In this document: positions 48,801 through 59,640 of the stretch, in pieces
Layout of the letters: each line of letters starts with the position of its first letter
Position numbering within the stretch: position 1 is the first letter of the stretch
DNA from: Choristoneura fumiferana
Taxonomy: Eukaryota; Arthropoda; Insecta; Lepidoptera; Tortricidae
DNA length: 64,000 bases
Assembly (NCBI RefSeq): GCF_025370935.1
Contig: NC_133494.1
Span: 17,653,053 to 17,717,052, forward strand
Direction of reading: 5' to 3'
Notes under the pieces: model-generated
Database searches by the model: none
Told to the model about the DNA's origin: nothing
Seen by the model: only the letters and a program-made list of their open reading frames with translations
Made by a program: the position numbers and the translations under genes

Positions 48801-51800
48801 TGAGGAAAAATTCGATCAAAAATATATCTGAACAAGCTTCTATACCTACCATTAACAATAGAGTTATGTTCACATATTTTTGACCAAATTTTTGCTCAGA
48901 AGTATAAGAACTTAGTAAGGAGCAAAGATAAAGTAACAACATGATCTTGTATACCAAAGTATAACTCTGATTATAACGACCATGTTTAACAATCAAATAT
49001 TGCCATCCTATCCATGTATTTTTTTTTATATAAACATAAACGGTTCTGACTCTATTGAGTTACATAAACAACAAAAAAATGTGGCTTCTGTTATTTTATA
49101 ACACTTAGTGAAAGTTTGTTTCCTTTTTTTTAGGAACCACATGAGAATGGACCATTGTTTGTAGAAAAGCATTTCTACGTTAGAAATGCAAAAATGGATG
49201 ACAGTAAGTACTAACCATTATTAATAGATTTTTTGAGTATTTTAGACTAAATTTTATGGAAGTACTAAATGGAAACATTTGCGGACCCACATAAGATACA
49301 CTGTCTCATTAAATTTAATCGATCTGATTGAATAACATCATTGTTGGCCTATACAAGGAATCTTCAAATAATTTCTGAATATTTCAGTAGATGGTAAAGT
49401 CATGGTAAAATTTTGATGAAAATCTTTACCGAAGCATTCAGTCAAAGCAGAATTTGGAGACACTGTAGGTATAAATTTCACTGCTGGACACAATACTCTT
49501 AGAATAAAAGGAATTTAAAGAAAGAGATATTTATTTTGGTTCCAAATGTACCACCACAGAGTAAAAAGAGTAAAACTTGTGCTAAAATTAAGATATAGTC
49601 CTCCACATCGGTTTCGATGACGGCGACCCTGACTATAATAATAAATAATAAATAAATATCATGGGACAATTCACACCAATTGACCTAGTCCCAAAGTAAG
49701 CTTAGCAAAGCTTGTGTTATGGGTACTAAGCAACGGATAAATATAATTATATAGATAGATACATACTTAAATACATATTAAACACCCAAGACCCGAGAAC
49801 AAACATTCGTATTTTTCATACAAATATCTGCCCCGACACGGGAATCGAACCCGGGACTTCAAGCTTCGTAGTCAGGTTCTTTAACCACTAGGCCATCTGG
49901 TCGTCGTATATTTATTGTATAAATTAAGATACTATTGGACTGTAGTTCTCACGCAGAGCTAGTACAGATTGGGTAGAAAATGCTTACAGCGGCGCGGCCC
50001 GCCCTGGCGTCCAGTTCTCAGCTTACTCATCATCATCATCATCATCCCAGCCTATATACGTCCCACTGCTGGGCACAGGCCTCCTCTCAGAACAAGAGGG
50101 CTTGGGCCATAGTTCCCACGCGGGCCCAGTGCGGATTGGGAACTTCACACGCACCATTGAATTTCTTCGCAGGTTTGTGCAGGTTTCCTCACGATGTTTT
50201 CCTTCACCGCAAAGCTCGTGGTAAATTTCAAATGTAATTCCGCACATGAATTTCGAAAAACTCAGAGGTGCGAGCCGGGGTTTGAACCCACGACCCTCTG
50301 TTTTAGGAACCATAGGCCTCACTAGGCCACCACGGCTTACTATCACTTTCAATTCAATTCGCAATCTCTCTTTCAGTAAAGTCATACATGAAAAGCAAGA
50401 AGATTCAAAGCCTCGGTATGCCCACGTACTTCGGCAATGGTTCGCACGAGTACCGTGGTGAGAAATATCGTTACCTGGTGCTGGAGCGGTATGGGAAAGA
50501 TCTGTGGAATATGTTTAAAGAGAATGGCCGGTCGTTCCCACCCGCCACAGTCTTCCAGATCGGCTTGCAAATGGTTAGAACAGTTGTACTATTCTCTTAA
50601 GCTCTTATTGATGATGTAAAATGTATCTTTCTTAAAAAATATTTCTAAAATGCTACTTAACCTACTGCAGTCAGGGCCGGATTTAGAGGTCTTTAGGCAT
50701 TGGGGTATTAAAGGAGCGGAGGCCTCCAAGGTAAAAAATACTATTTGAAAAATAATCAGAAAAGTTGGTCAGAGTATGGATATTTTTGTGAACTGTTACT
50801 GTAGCCTGGATGCCGTCCTCTAAATCCGGTCCTGATCCTGACTGATAAATGTGTAAGTAACAGTTGCCCAAGACGTCATCTATGGAGTTTTTTTTTTATC
50901 TACTGTCCTTGGAAACTGGAGGCTGTATCTTCTAATATATAAAATTCTTGTGTCATGTTTGTGACCTTATTCATTTATAACGGCTTGACCGAATTTAATG
51001 TTTTTTTTTTGTGTAATTCGATTGAGATAGGACGTAATAGTACATTGTGTCTTAAGGGCGGTAAATAAGGAATTACGAACGAGAGTCTATTAGAAGCCCG
51101 AAGTCGAAGACTGAGGGCTTTAATAAGTCGATGTTCGTAATTCTAGTACCGCCCGTGCGACATACAATGTTTTTCATCACATTTGCAAGTAAAATTTTTA
51201 TTTGTAAAAGAAAAATATAATTGTTCCAAATATGGGCGATACCTTAGGCTGTGCTCTTGGCAGCGCCGCCTTCCCCCTCCCTCAGCATGTGCCTGAGCCG
51301 CGTGTGTATGTGTACGCCATGTACGTATAGCAGCGCGCGCAGCACCATCAGTACGGGCACTGACTCATTTACCGACCTTGGGCTTCATGGCATGAAAATT
51401 AGTACTGGCTATGACTCATTTACCGACCACGGGTTTCATGACAAGCACATTAAGGTCGAGGGTTTTATTTGGGGGGTTGCAGCCAAGGTAGCCAGCATGT
51501 TACGACACTGCTTACGAGCAAGTGTGATGAAAAATATTTTTCATACTTCTACGCAGACGGAGTCGCGGGCAACAGCTAGTATTGTATAATACATTCGGAA
51601 TCAGTCTCCTCCGAACAGTCTTCTCGTAAATGGCATGTAACTACGTCCCCATTGGCAAAATATGCCTTGCTAAGCCAGGCAAGGGTCACAGCTATTAGAA
51701 TAAAATTGTCACAACGAATTTCTGTGCCCTCGGAATCAAAGTTGTTGGCTGTACCCTAAACCTTTTTTTTACAGCTAGATGTGTTGGAGTACATCCACAG

Positions 51801-54074
51801 CAAAGGCTATGTGCATGCTGACCTAAAGGGCGCTAACATCCTCATGGGGCTCAAAAAGGGCTCCGAGAATCAAGCTTACCTGGTGGACTTTGGGCTGGCC
51901 GCGAGGGTCAATGATAAGGAGTTCAAACCTGACCCCAAGTGTGCTCACAACGGGACCATCGAGTACACTAGCAGAGACGCACATCTAGGAGGCAAGTTAT
52001 TATTGTTAATTTTCTCATAAAAAAAATCTAATAACAGAGTGCTTCAAAAAAACTTTTAACAAAAAGTAAAGCAAGTACTAGAAATCTGTTAAGTTACTTA
52101 GAAGTTGGGACCCATTCAAATTCGTGAACGGCTCAAAAATCCCCAGTAATGAACTACTTAACTGTTCTTCAAATTCTAAGCGACCTGATAATTCATGCTC
52201 TTATGGCAAATTACATCAGAGCATGAATTATCAGGTCTGGGTGGACAATAATAGGTCGTACAATAACCGCCGTCGTAATGAAGTCTTGGTACCCGTGCGG
52301 TTTGATTTGAGGAAACCTGCACAACTGCGAGGAAATGCAATAGTGTTCGTGAAGTTTCCAATACGCAATGGACTTGCAGAGCAGGCTCAAGCCCTCTCTC
52401 TCAGAGGAGGCCTGTACCCAGTAGTGGGCCGGATACGCGTAGATGACGATGATGACATTAACTGACACACCCCACTAGTTTGAGGGTACGTTTCCACCAG
52501 AAATGTGCGTTTTTCATGAACCAATAGAAACGCTTTACCTATCCTCGAACAGCAGATTTCTGGTGGAAACAGCTGAGCGGAGCGAGGCGAGGTGAGCGAA
52601 GCGTTTCTATTGGTTCATGAAAAACACATTCCTCGCACATCTCTGGTGGAGACCGGAGCCTTACTCATGGTGTTCTGACCCCAGTGGCCACAATGCGCGG
52701 CGACCTGGAGATCCTCGGCTACAACATGCTGCAGTGGCTGGCGGGGGACCTGCCCTGGGAGAAGGTCCTGAAACAGCCCAAGGCCGTCCAGGACATGAAG
52801 GAAGCTTTCATGAAGAGCGTCAAGACCAGCGTCACCAAACACTGCCCCGGAGCACCTGGTAAGTGGAATTGCATTAGCGTGCATTGGGACGACTTCAGGG
52901 TAGGCAGTTGGTAGTTTGCGCCAGCAGCGCGCTACCAACGCTGGGCCCCACTCTGCTGCCTACTCAATGTTCGCCATAGAGTGGAAACCTTTGTCTATGC
53001 CCATTTTTCGTTTGTTGTCAACAACAGAACATCAACATTAAGGTAACGGTATACGGCTGATATGATGATGATGACCTGAATAGACAAAACAAAACCCAAA
53101 TAAGATCGCTCGTATGTCTCTCTGTTCGACTACTGCTACCAATTTGCTCTGATCCTTTAAAAATATATATTTTTAAAATCTTTGTTAATTATGAAACTTT
53201 GGCCAATCTCTAAAAACCACGCGATGTAAATGAGCAAATTTCGAGTCCTCCCCACCAGAATTCTTACCACAAACCGCCAAACCTATTCCGAAATATATTG
53301 AAAGTAGAAAAATAATTATGCCTTTCTGTTTTTTCAGAGGCCCTAATAAAATTCTTTGACTATATAAACACGTTGAAGCCCAAAGAAGTGCCAGACTACG
53401 CAAAATGCAGACAGATATTTGAGAGCTTTCTCAAGAGCGAAGGCGTCACTAAAAGCAGCAAGCTCGTCTTCACAAGCCAGAAGAAAACCAAAACAGCGAC
53501 TCGAGTTGTCGTTGATGAGAGTGAAGAGGAAGTCCCAAAAAAGTCGCCAAAAGAAAACGGAGATGCACCGAAACCGGCCAAAAAGGGAAGGAAACCTAAA
53601 GTACAAGAAGAACTGGAAGATGATGAAAATGAAGAACCAGAACCACCCAAAGCTACTAAAGTTAGAAAACCCAAGAGGAAATCTCTCGAGCCCTCTCTTG
53701 TGGTTAAGAAGAAGACCAAGTTAACACCAAAAGCAACGCCGCCTGTCAAGAAAAACCACGTGAACACAGCGACACAAACCTCGACAAGCAAATCCAGACG
53801 CAGCCCCCGACAAGTGTCATTTGATAGTCCGATTTGCGAGATCATAGGCGAAAAGAAACCTCTCAAGAAGTCGGAAATTTCGAACTCGAGCGCTGATATG
53901 TTCGATGACTCTTTCGTTATTGAAGACAAGAAGATAAAGCGGAAGAAAAAGTTGTTGTCTGATGAAGAGTATACGGAGAAGAGGGTGGTGAGGAAAAAAG
54001 TCACGACAAAAGCGAAGGGGAGGTCGTGGAAAGACAGCCCTACAATCACGAATGGTCGGTCGCCGCCCAAGTAG
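42842..54074 (+). CDS. ball: VRK1/ballchen (nucleosomal histone kinase-1) serine/threonine kinase
   Basis: Six exons: 42842-43063, 49134-49203, 50377-50573, 51775-51991, 52685-52858 and 53338-54074 (TAG), 538 aa. The kinase domain shows the glycine loop GVGGFG (46-51), VVKI with the ATP-binding lysine (Lys73), the VRK-type catalytic loop 'YVHADLKGANIL' (Asp179), DFG (201-203) and the VRK hallmark 'NGTIEYTSRDAH' followed by 'RGDLEILGYNMLQWL'. After about residue 330 comes a long tail rich in lysine, serine and acidic runs, as in fly ballchen, with likely nuclear localisation signals (for example KKGRKPK, KRKKKL). Family members are nuclear kinases that phosphorylate histone H2A and BAF and act in mitosis, meiosis and germline maintenance. 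All junction phases agree. Intron 4 has a GC donor (51992) instead of GT. The ATG at 42842 is preceded by caaa. Introns are heavily loaded with mobile elements. Confidence 0.97.
43119..44045 (+). repeat. Helitron-like repeat pieces in kinase intron 1
   Basis: 43119-43200 has 'cctactaatattacaaatgc' and the (t)ttgttactcc block. 43821-44039 has 'aaaatgcgaaagtttgtatg', 'atgaaatttggcatacaggt' and a terminal 'gccgcaggcaaaagctagta'. A CTAGT-type end and AT insertion context fit small lepidopteran Helitron-like elements. Class is tentative. Confidence 0.45.
44404..44478. mobile_element. Long-foldback MITE, copy 6 (internally deleted)
   Basis: 'cagcagggctactacgaaat' and 'cgaacttcggagtagtccc' remain, but the central arms are mostly lost, leaving about 75 bp. 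Confidence 0.7.
44988..45145. mobile_element. Long-foldback MITE, copy 7 (partly self-duplicated)
   Basis: The left arm is present twice: 'agcagggctactacgaaact' at 44989 and again 'cagcagggctaaaactcg' from about 45033. One right arm ends in gtagtagccctgctg at 45145. Probably a foldback inserted into, or unequally recombined with, another copy. Confidence 0.75.
45172..45265. mobile_element. Long-foldback MITE, copy 8 (diverged)
   Basis: 'ggctactactgaaactcg', 'catactatttaatacgag' and 'cacgacacgaacttcgat' remain, with deletions in the left arm. It lies 27 bases after copy 7. Confidence 0.65.
45997..47532 (+). CDS. Tigger/pogo-type transposase, open frame with altered catalytic triad
   Basis: 511 aa from ATG 45997 (the frame is open upstream but has no earlier ATG in good context). 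Residues about 5-55 form a Psq/CENP-B-type helix-turn-helix ('FTIEDKGAIICRLENGES'). About 65-130 form the second CENP-B/Tc5 DNA-binding domain. About 140-370 are the DDE_1 fold. The usual first Asp in the N-x-D-E-T-G-L motif is Gly169 (GGT 46501-46503). The second is kept at Asp274 in 'LLVDDCPAHP'. The third, in the Q-P-M-D-Q-G motif, is Asn305 (AAC 46909-46911). Both losses are explained by single G/A transitions. The C-terminus is acidic, then helical. The frame has no stop across the whole length. It lies inside intron 1 of the VRK gene, same strand. It is either a recently dead copy or a protein kept for DNA binding. Confidence 0.93.
   Translation: MKFQRRKAFTIEDKGAIICRLENGESNSSLAKEFGVGHSTISTIFKNKKQILESLNSNVLKQKRIRKSRLDNVDQALLQWFKITRKKGIPITGPVLQEKANLFASRFGILNFNCSVSWISRFKVRHNIVAGKNVSESSSIDQSSTTNWLTTVWPNLRGQFSDDDIFNAGETGLFYKLMPDRTSQFKGENCSGGEMSEDRITIMVAVNLSGKEKKKLLIIGKSQKPSYFSSVKSWPVDYANNCKAWMTSKLFVKWLRDWDLNLVKKKKKILLLVDDCPAHPKVTDLKSITLVFLPPSTTSVLQPMNQGIIRSLKSDFRKNLVLKMINGVDSNENNSTTKITVLDAILMVYDAWNKMPQSTIHNCFKHAGLIKNYDSLPIEVTAENEFDDEDNIPVSLWVRNLHSDSLVALEMWDDYVDIDSALLTAEEPTDENIVQNITANEQHDSDGEDEVEEQTIPTAEEALQAADLLSQFVHSNIENDHLKRAMSSLHNSVRDYYYNTCREKTKADKNY
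47573..47674. repeat. Inverted repeat just after the transposase ORF
   Basis: 'gcttgaaaggagaaattgac' (47573-47592) and its exact reverse complement (47655-47674) flank a 62-base loop. The 20-bp arms are perfect. It starts 40 bases after the transposase stop. It might be part of the element's subterminal region, a separate MITE, or a transcript hairpin. Confidence 0.75.
48668..48781. mobile_element. Foldback MITE with gtac(a)nnc ends
   Basis: 'gtacaatcgagggcaaaaat' pairs with the end 'taactttgacctcgactgtac', and 'atctttacattttagtacct' with 'aggtagtagttaaaatgtaaaga' (imperfect). 114 bp. Related to 3613-3710. Confidence 0.65.
48791..48910. repeat. Second adjacent foldback
   Basis: 'ttatacttctgaggaaaaatt' pairs with 'aatttttgctcagaagtataa' across about 115 bases. 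It begins 10 bases after the preceding element, in kinase intron 1. Confidence 0.65.
49637..49906 (-). repeat. tRNA-derived SINE with intact head
   Basis: On the minus strand it begins with a tRNA-like head containing an A-box-like 'tggcctagtgg' and a B box 'ggttcgattcc'. It runs through 'cagatatttgtatgaaaaat' and 'acccataacacaagctttgc', and ends in an (ataaat)n tail. Pol III promoter boxes are preserved. It lies in kinase intron 2. Truncated relatives: 24055-24260 and 31114-31215. Confidence 0.85.
50024..50337 (-). repeat. tRNA-derived SINE ('CATCAT' family), nearly full length
   Basis: The minus-strand head 'gccgtggtggcctagtgagg' carries an A-box-like sequence, and 'gggttcaaaccccggct' a B box. 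The body includes 'gtgaaggaaaacatcgtgag' and 'ccagcagtgggacgtatata', and the tail is (gat)n. It ends about 40 bases before kinase exon 3, so its edge lies close to the 3' splice site region of intron 2. Confidence 0.85.
52184..52235. repeat. Perfect 17-bp inverted repeat in the GC-AG intron
   Basis: 'cctgataattcatgctc' (52184-52200) and 'gagcatgaattatcagg' (52219-52235), with an 18-base loop. It lies in kinase intron 4. Confidence 0.8.
52300..52460 (+). repeat. 'CATCAT' SINE 3' half
   Basis: 'ttgaggaaacctgcacaact', 'gtgaagtttccaatacgcaa', 'ctctctctcagaggaggcct', 'agtagtgggccggatacgcg' and a (gat)n-like tail match the + sense of the SINE seen inverted at 50024-50337. Confidence 0.75.
52484..52660. 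mobile_element. MITE with long inverted arms, next to kinase exon 5
   Basis: The arm 'tttccaccagaaatgtgcgt' plus 'atgaaccaatagaaacgct' is mirrored by 'agcgtttctattggttcat' plus 'acatctctggtggaga'. 177 bp. It ends 24 bases before exon 5 (52685). A gap-truncated copy lies at 57576-57676, and decayed blocks at about 330-450. Confidence 0.75.
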
Positions 54075-54436
54075 CGTAAATCTCAGGTACTGTAGATGAA
54101 GCTCAATTAAAGCTGAACTAAAATCAATGCCCGACTGAAATGACCAGAAAGCACTTGTGACTTTAGATTGTCCGTGACCTATACTTTTTCTATTATTCCT
54201 CGAGTAGTGTCGTTGCTTATATCAAACATTACGTTTGAATCAACTACAACTCTCTACCCTTCCTACTTTGCCACCACTCGTGCTATAGCTACTTCTACGA
54301 CACGTGTGTTTTCATGCAGAAGCCACCTTACTACTCTTCCACATAAGTCGAAAACTTTCATAAACACCACACCCGTTTCAAACTCACGAGTTCATTCTCA
54401 GAGCTACAGTTAGCAAGCAGAGCACAACAGTTCCCA

Positions 54437-54442
54437 AATAAA
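54437..54442 (+). promoter_or_regulatory. Probable polyadenylation signal of the kinase gene
   Basis: An aataaa about 363 bases after the stop codon; the first canonical hexamer on this strand after the stop. Confidence 0.5.
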
Positions 54443-55332
54443 ATGAATGACATACAAACTAGTAATGATTTAAAGGAACCCTAAACTACTATCTTTATAT
54501 TATTTTAATGTGAAAAGGTAATTTCATTGTTTCAAGACCACGGTGATCATGTGTTTTGGCAAAGGGGATACCTTGCTTGCTCCCTTTATAAGCGCTTTGT
54601 GGGAATGAGCTGTCAAATCTGTCCAAACATACCGTGAGTGGCGTTACAGTGCAGGATTGCAAATGCACCGTTAAAACAGTGCGTCTCACTCAGTCATTCA
54701 GGGTGCGAGAAATATCATGCTCCTTGCGGCACACCGCCATTGATCACTTGTAACCAGGGATCGGACGGATGAGTTGCATTGTATTGTTCGCAATAATAAG
54801 GACATGACTTCAAAACTAATTATTTTCTTACCTGAGATTTAATTTTAATTCCTTGTAAATAAATAAGTTTAATAACGCAAAGATTTCTTATAAATATGTT
54901 TTTTTCTATTTCTTTGTGATCAGTCTTTTCCTATTCCAACGCCAACAACTTTTCTTTAGATTGTTATTTTTTGTGGGCAGTTGGTGGTTTCTATTTCTAA
55001 GTTAGCTGTTATTTTTTAGTTATTTTCAGTTCCTTAATTGTACATGTAAGAGGGCGGTGCGTTGTCTTTGGTTTAGGCCGGACTAGCGTATCGTCTGGAA
55101 TTTGTTCCATTTTTATGTAAACCAAATTTTGACGATTTCTACCTTGTGGCTTGTGGCACTGCGAGAATAGTAAGAAGACCCGAGGGAAACAGAGATTTGG
55201 CTCGCGCCAAGTACAAAAAAAAACACAGGCCGAGCAGGCTAAGAAGAAGGCTGCAAGTGAGAAGAGAGGGAGGTCTCTGAGAGGAAACAGGGATGCTGAA
55301 TTAATGAGAGAGAAGAAACGAAAAAGGAGGAG
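54443..55332. other. Intergenic, no gene recognised
   Basis: One open frame (about 55151-55606, +) starts with a lysine/arginine/glutamine-rich stretch but runs straight through a foldback MITE, so it is not a gene as it stands. Nothing else is recognisable. Confidence 0.35.
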
Positions 55333-55469
55333 CAGCAGGGCTACACCGAAACTCGAAACTCGAAGTTCGTGTCGTGCGGTCCCTCTGACACTTATACTAT
55401 TTAATACGAGAGCGAGAGGGGACCGCACGACACGAACTTCGAGTTTCGAGTTTCGGAGTAGCCCTACAG
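55333..55469. mobile_element. Long-foldback MITE, copy 9
   Basis: Runs from cagcagggctacaccgaaac to gtttcggagtagccctacag. Inner arms 'gaagttcgtgtcgtgcggtc' and 'gaccgcacgacacgaacttc' pair perfectly. Very similar to copies 1, 3 and 10. Confidence 0.85.
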
Positions 55470-55934
55470 GAGGGTGCTCAGAAACAAGTTGTTCATTAAT
55501 ACTTCAATATATTCTTATGAACAATCTCATTGAAGTTGAGTTTTCTGCTGAGTTGGAAATGGTTGAAGTGATAACTGCTACTTTTATTAACACTTTACTT
55601 AGGTAATTATTATGAAAGGATGTGTAAATTGTTGTTATGTTCAGGAATTCAAGTATAATTTCAAGAATTAATTAACCTTTCAATATTGCGTGTCATGTCC
55701 ACAATATTGCGAAAAATAACGATAATCAGTTGAATCCCGGGTTACAACTCTATTCTGCACTATAATGCCCTGCTATGTAACAAACTTGATAATTCTCGCA
55801 CCTAAGCTTTGTGTCATACCAAACCAATACCAAAATAAAACTCACAAATCCATGTGTCATAGTGAAATAGTACTTATGCGTTGTATAAGGTTACAAATTC
55901 TTATTTAAGCATTTAATGTTAATAATCATTTACA

Positions 55935-56603
55935 GCCTTATTCATAAAAAGTTAGAGCTCCTTGAAGGCTCCTTGAAGGCCCGATGCTAAAAAACATGAT
56001 TCATAAACGTCTGTTAGCGCTAATCAGTCGATCAGCTCTGCTAAAGTTAGAGGACCGTAGACCTCCTTTTCGCCCTGCTAAGTCCAAAATGGCCGCCACA
56101 GTTTGAACAGCTGACTTTTGACAAGAGCAAAAAACATACCGAAGATATTTATAGTGAAGGCAGGGCTACGCAAAGATTAAAAAAAAAAACTTGGGAAAAA
56201 TTTTTTTTTAGGAATTTGTAGTTAAAAAATCCTCTATTAGCAACCAATAAATTAACAATAAATATGAAAAAAATTAGGATGATTAACATATTATGGTTTA
56301 TTGCACAACATAAACATGCGAATCGGAAACGGCCGTGAAAACAAACATTCCGCTTTTTATTTTTTTCTGATAAATTTTGCTGTACTGCTTTGTCAATTTT
56401 TTTTATTATCGATTAGCATTTTGTGCTTTGATTTGTCAAGGTTTGGCCAACATAACGCGTTAATCGGTCTATCAGCAGCTCAACAACTAGCAACTGCTAG
56501 CAGTGTATTATGACATCATACTTCTTGACAACGTCTATTAAGCTAATCAGTCTGCTAAGTAACAGACCGATCAAACCTCAATTAAGGTTTTTTATAATAA
56601 GGC
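55935..56603. mobile_element. Possible DNA-transposon derivative with gccttattcataaa ends
   Basis: 'gccttattcataaaaa' at 55935 and 'ttttttataataaggc' ending at 56603 are roughly inverted, and inner blocks ('aatcagtcgatcagctctgct' and 'ctaatcagtctgctaagtaac') recur. 669 bp, no transposase frame. Confidence 0.5.
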
Positions 56604-57475
56604 GTTATTAGACTGTGAATAAGGAGTAGATCTCGGATGAAAGAGGAACTAAAAGAAAACATTAATGATGTTGCCATGTTCAAGTATTTATTCGTCAAAA
56701 ATGTGACAGTTACGAAAAGTGTTAGTCATTATTTTCTACTTTTTACCGTCGTACAGTCAGCGTTAAAAGCGGTTGATTGTGATGCTGATGATGAACGCAA
56801 AATAGCTTAGTTCGAATGATCTACACCGCTCTCATTAAGTTGGCCAGGGTTTCCAAACTGTGTTTTAGCACGGTACACTTGGGTCGCCTACATTACGTAT
56901 CTAGGACTGCACGCGTATTTTCGTTTAAGTTATAAAAATTACGACAAAGAGTCGCAGCATAAAAGAGCTCACCCCTGACGTAGGCAGTAGAGTTGTGTGC
57001 AGACCATTTTAACCCTTTTCCAGGCTAGTGCACATAGCGACCACATAAATGTACATATTCAACCTTACCAAATTTACAAATATGGTACAAAATCAATTGA
57101 GTCGCTAAATATTATTGGCTTTTAAATTAAAAATAACATAAACTATGATCATTTTTGTGGTAGCATGTTATGTAAATTCGCGGGGCCTGGAAAAAGGTAA
57201 GCATCAAACCGCTTATCCATTTTCGATTGCTGACTGTACCTACTCCATCTGTATTTTATTTCATACCATTTTAATACCCAAACTAGAATATGAATCATCT
57301 GTAAATGCCGACTGTACCTTTTTCAATAGTTATCGAGTAGAATAGGCTATTTGACACCACCAGTTAGGCATGCTTTTTTATTAGCTATCAGAACTGATTC
57401 TGCCGTAGATTTTGTATTGTAATACTGAACTATGACGTTTAATTAATATTAACCAACTCTGTTGACTATTTGGGT

Positions 57476-57575
57476 NNNNNNNNNNNNNNNNNNNNNNNNN
57501 NNNNNNNNNNNNNNNNNNNNNNNNNNNNNNNNNNNNNNNNNNNNNNNNNNNNNNNNNNNNNNNNNNNNNNNNNNN
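57476..57575. other. Assembly gap (100 N)
   Basis: Exactly 100 unknown bases, the usual placeholder for a scaffold gap of unknown size. Distances across it are not reliable. It cuts the MITE relative at 57576-57676. Confidence 0.98.
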
Positions 57576-57676
57576 TCCACTAAAGATGTGCTGTTACGAG
57601 GATAGGTAAGTAATGAAGCGTTTCTATTGGTTCATGAATCCATTGGCAAATCTCTAGTGGAAATGCAGCCTAAGGT

Positions 57677-57824
57677 AATGAGAGCTATCGCGTATGAATT
57701 CGCCACTAGAGGCGCTAGTGTAGCGTGAGGTCTCCGAAATGTCATAACAGACTTTGAAAGCCATACTTAAAAGCCTCACGCAACAGTGCGCCATCTAGTG
57801 AGGCAAAAAACGATAGCCCTCATT
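57677..57824. mobile_element. MITE with aatgagggctatcg ends, deletion derivative
   Basis: 148 bp, ends aatgagagctatcg and cgatagccctcatt. It equals the outer parts of the 427-bp copy at 7490-7916, with the central ~280 bases missing; the junction is at 'gaaatgtc|ataacagac'. Confidence 0.8.
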
Positions 57825-58191
57825 GTGGTCTACATTCTGTAGAAAATACGTCGTCACCTTGCATTGTTACTTATTTGGTAATTTAAGTAGCATACAAACC
57901 AGAAAGCACTTAACAAACTTTTGTGGGCGTATGAAAAATTGGAGCTTCCAGACAAAAGCTCGTTACGCAATATTATCCAGAGCGTACTTAAGTTTGAGAT
58001 TGTTTTCTTCGCAATTTGCGACGCTCTAGTATTTCAAATTCGTATAATGAGAGTGAAATAAGCAATTTTTACACGGAGACGCTCTCAGAGCGTTTTTAAA
58101 GTTGTAATCCTTTCATTGTGCGGAAAAAATCGCTGACTAGATAGGTATCATTGAAATTTATAGATATTTTTTGATATTGCTAACATTATTA

Positions 58192-58333
58192 GAGCCTATT
58201 TCATATCTCTTTGATTCAATTTTATGTGATCAAAATAGAAATGTGATGCCGTCTCGTTTTATTCAGACAAAACAAACAAAGACGGCATCACAAATATCTG
58301 ACACAAAAAAATCAATGACTGGTGAAACAATGA
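58192..58333. mobile_element. Diverged copy of the 14742-14886 MITE
   Basis: Shares 'gatgccgtctcgttttattc' and 'caaacaaagacggcatcac' and end pieces 'cctatttcat' and 'ggtgaaaca', but the arms no longer pair well. Confidence 0.6.
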
Positions 58334-59640
58334 GTAAATACTTTACATAAAATGAATAAATAATTGAATCTCAGAAAATAGTCTTGAGTCAAACGACTTG
58401 CCTATGTCACAAGTTTTTATTCCGTGGGAATTTTTCAAAATCCATACTCATTAATTGTCAACATTTACTTGCATTATAAAGGGAGCTTATATGCAAAATT
58501 CAGCTTTCTAGTTAAACGATATTTATTGCTGAGCGTTGCGTTGATGAGTCAGTTAGTTAGGATTTCTTTTGTTTTCAAGTGTTTAAGTAGCTCGTTTTTA
58601 TACGGATTCGAAAGTAAATACCTACTCAAACTCATTTGTTTCTAAATAATGTAATGTAATGGTACAAGCCATATATAACAAATAGGTACAAGCGAAACTA
58701 CTTAGACAGCCCAAATTACCTCTGCTACATTACATGTTTCAAATGTGAAGCCATCACCATTTTCAAAGATTTTTTCATTTTACCCAAACATATGAGTTTG
58801 TTCGTTGAATTTCCAATTTGAAAAAAAAAGTATAGTAGCGATGCTCTTCAGTGGATCTCATGGACCTTCTCGTGGACCTTCGGTTAATACTCGAACCTCC
58901 GCATAACGTTTAGAAATTAATTCACACATTAATTAATGTAGCAACGCTGTACAACCTGTGCGGCGTATCAGATCGCATTCTCCATAAATTACTAACCAGC
59001 CAGAATAGCGGTCTAGTACAGCCTATCTTTAGTAACCAATTACTAGCCCTGCCTCGCTAGGAACTAGTTGGGGCGTAATTCCTATTTTCTTTCTCCGCTT
59101 TTCGTAAATCAGTGTATAGTTATTACCCCATGACATTGGCGGCACGCGAAAAGGTCGTAAGGTACCCGGTGACCATTAGAGCGAGTATCAGTTAGGGCGA
59201 GTACCATTAACACAAGTTTCCCGGATTAAACGTTTAACTTCCACAATCTTCCAGCCCAGTACACTTTGTTACGCATTTATCGCTCATACTATCCCGTTCT
59301 AACGAAACCAGGTAAGAAAGAGGTGGTAAATGTTCTTAGTTTGAAATGAGACACGGTCTACGGACAAGGGGTTGCATGGTATAATCCTTTGAAATTACTT
59401 GAAAGATGGGCCTAAAACTGGACAAAAACTGGCTGCACGCGAACTGCTCAGTGAGCGTTTTCTGTGTTCATTGCGCGGCCAAAACGTTCACCGCTCAATG
59501 GTTTCCTCCAAAACACGCCATGAACACAAAAATCGCTTCCCAGAGCTCTCGTGTCGACATAAAAAATTCAAGTCTTCAGTTTTAAATAGCGTGGGAGTAT
59601 TGAAACATTTCTGTGGGCGTTCTGATTAACTTGAAATAAG
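58334..59640. other. Intergenic, nothing recognised
   Basis: Short AT-rich frames only. No splice-bounded coding exon and no repeat that I can place. Confidence 0.35.

Noticed and set aside
53396..54070. A 224-codon minus-strand frame opposite the last VRK exon
   Set aside because: It is the mirror of the lysine/serine-rich tail of a clearly coding exon and shows only low-complexity Phe/Leu/Ser. The plus strand continues a conserved kinase with correct splice phases.
55151..55606. A 151-codon plus-strand frame with a Lys/Arg-rich start
   Set aside because: It reads straight through foldback MITE copy 9, starts from a non-ATG codon, and has no recognisable domain.
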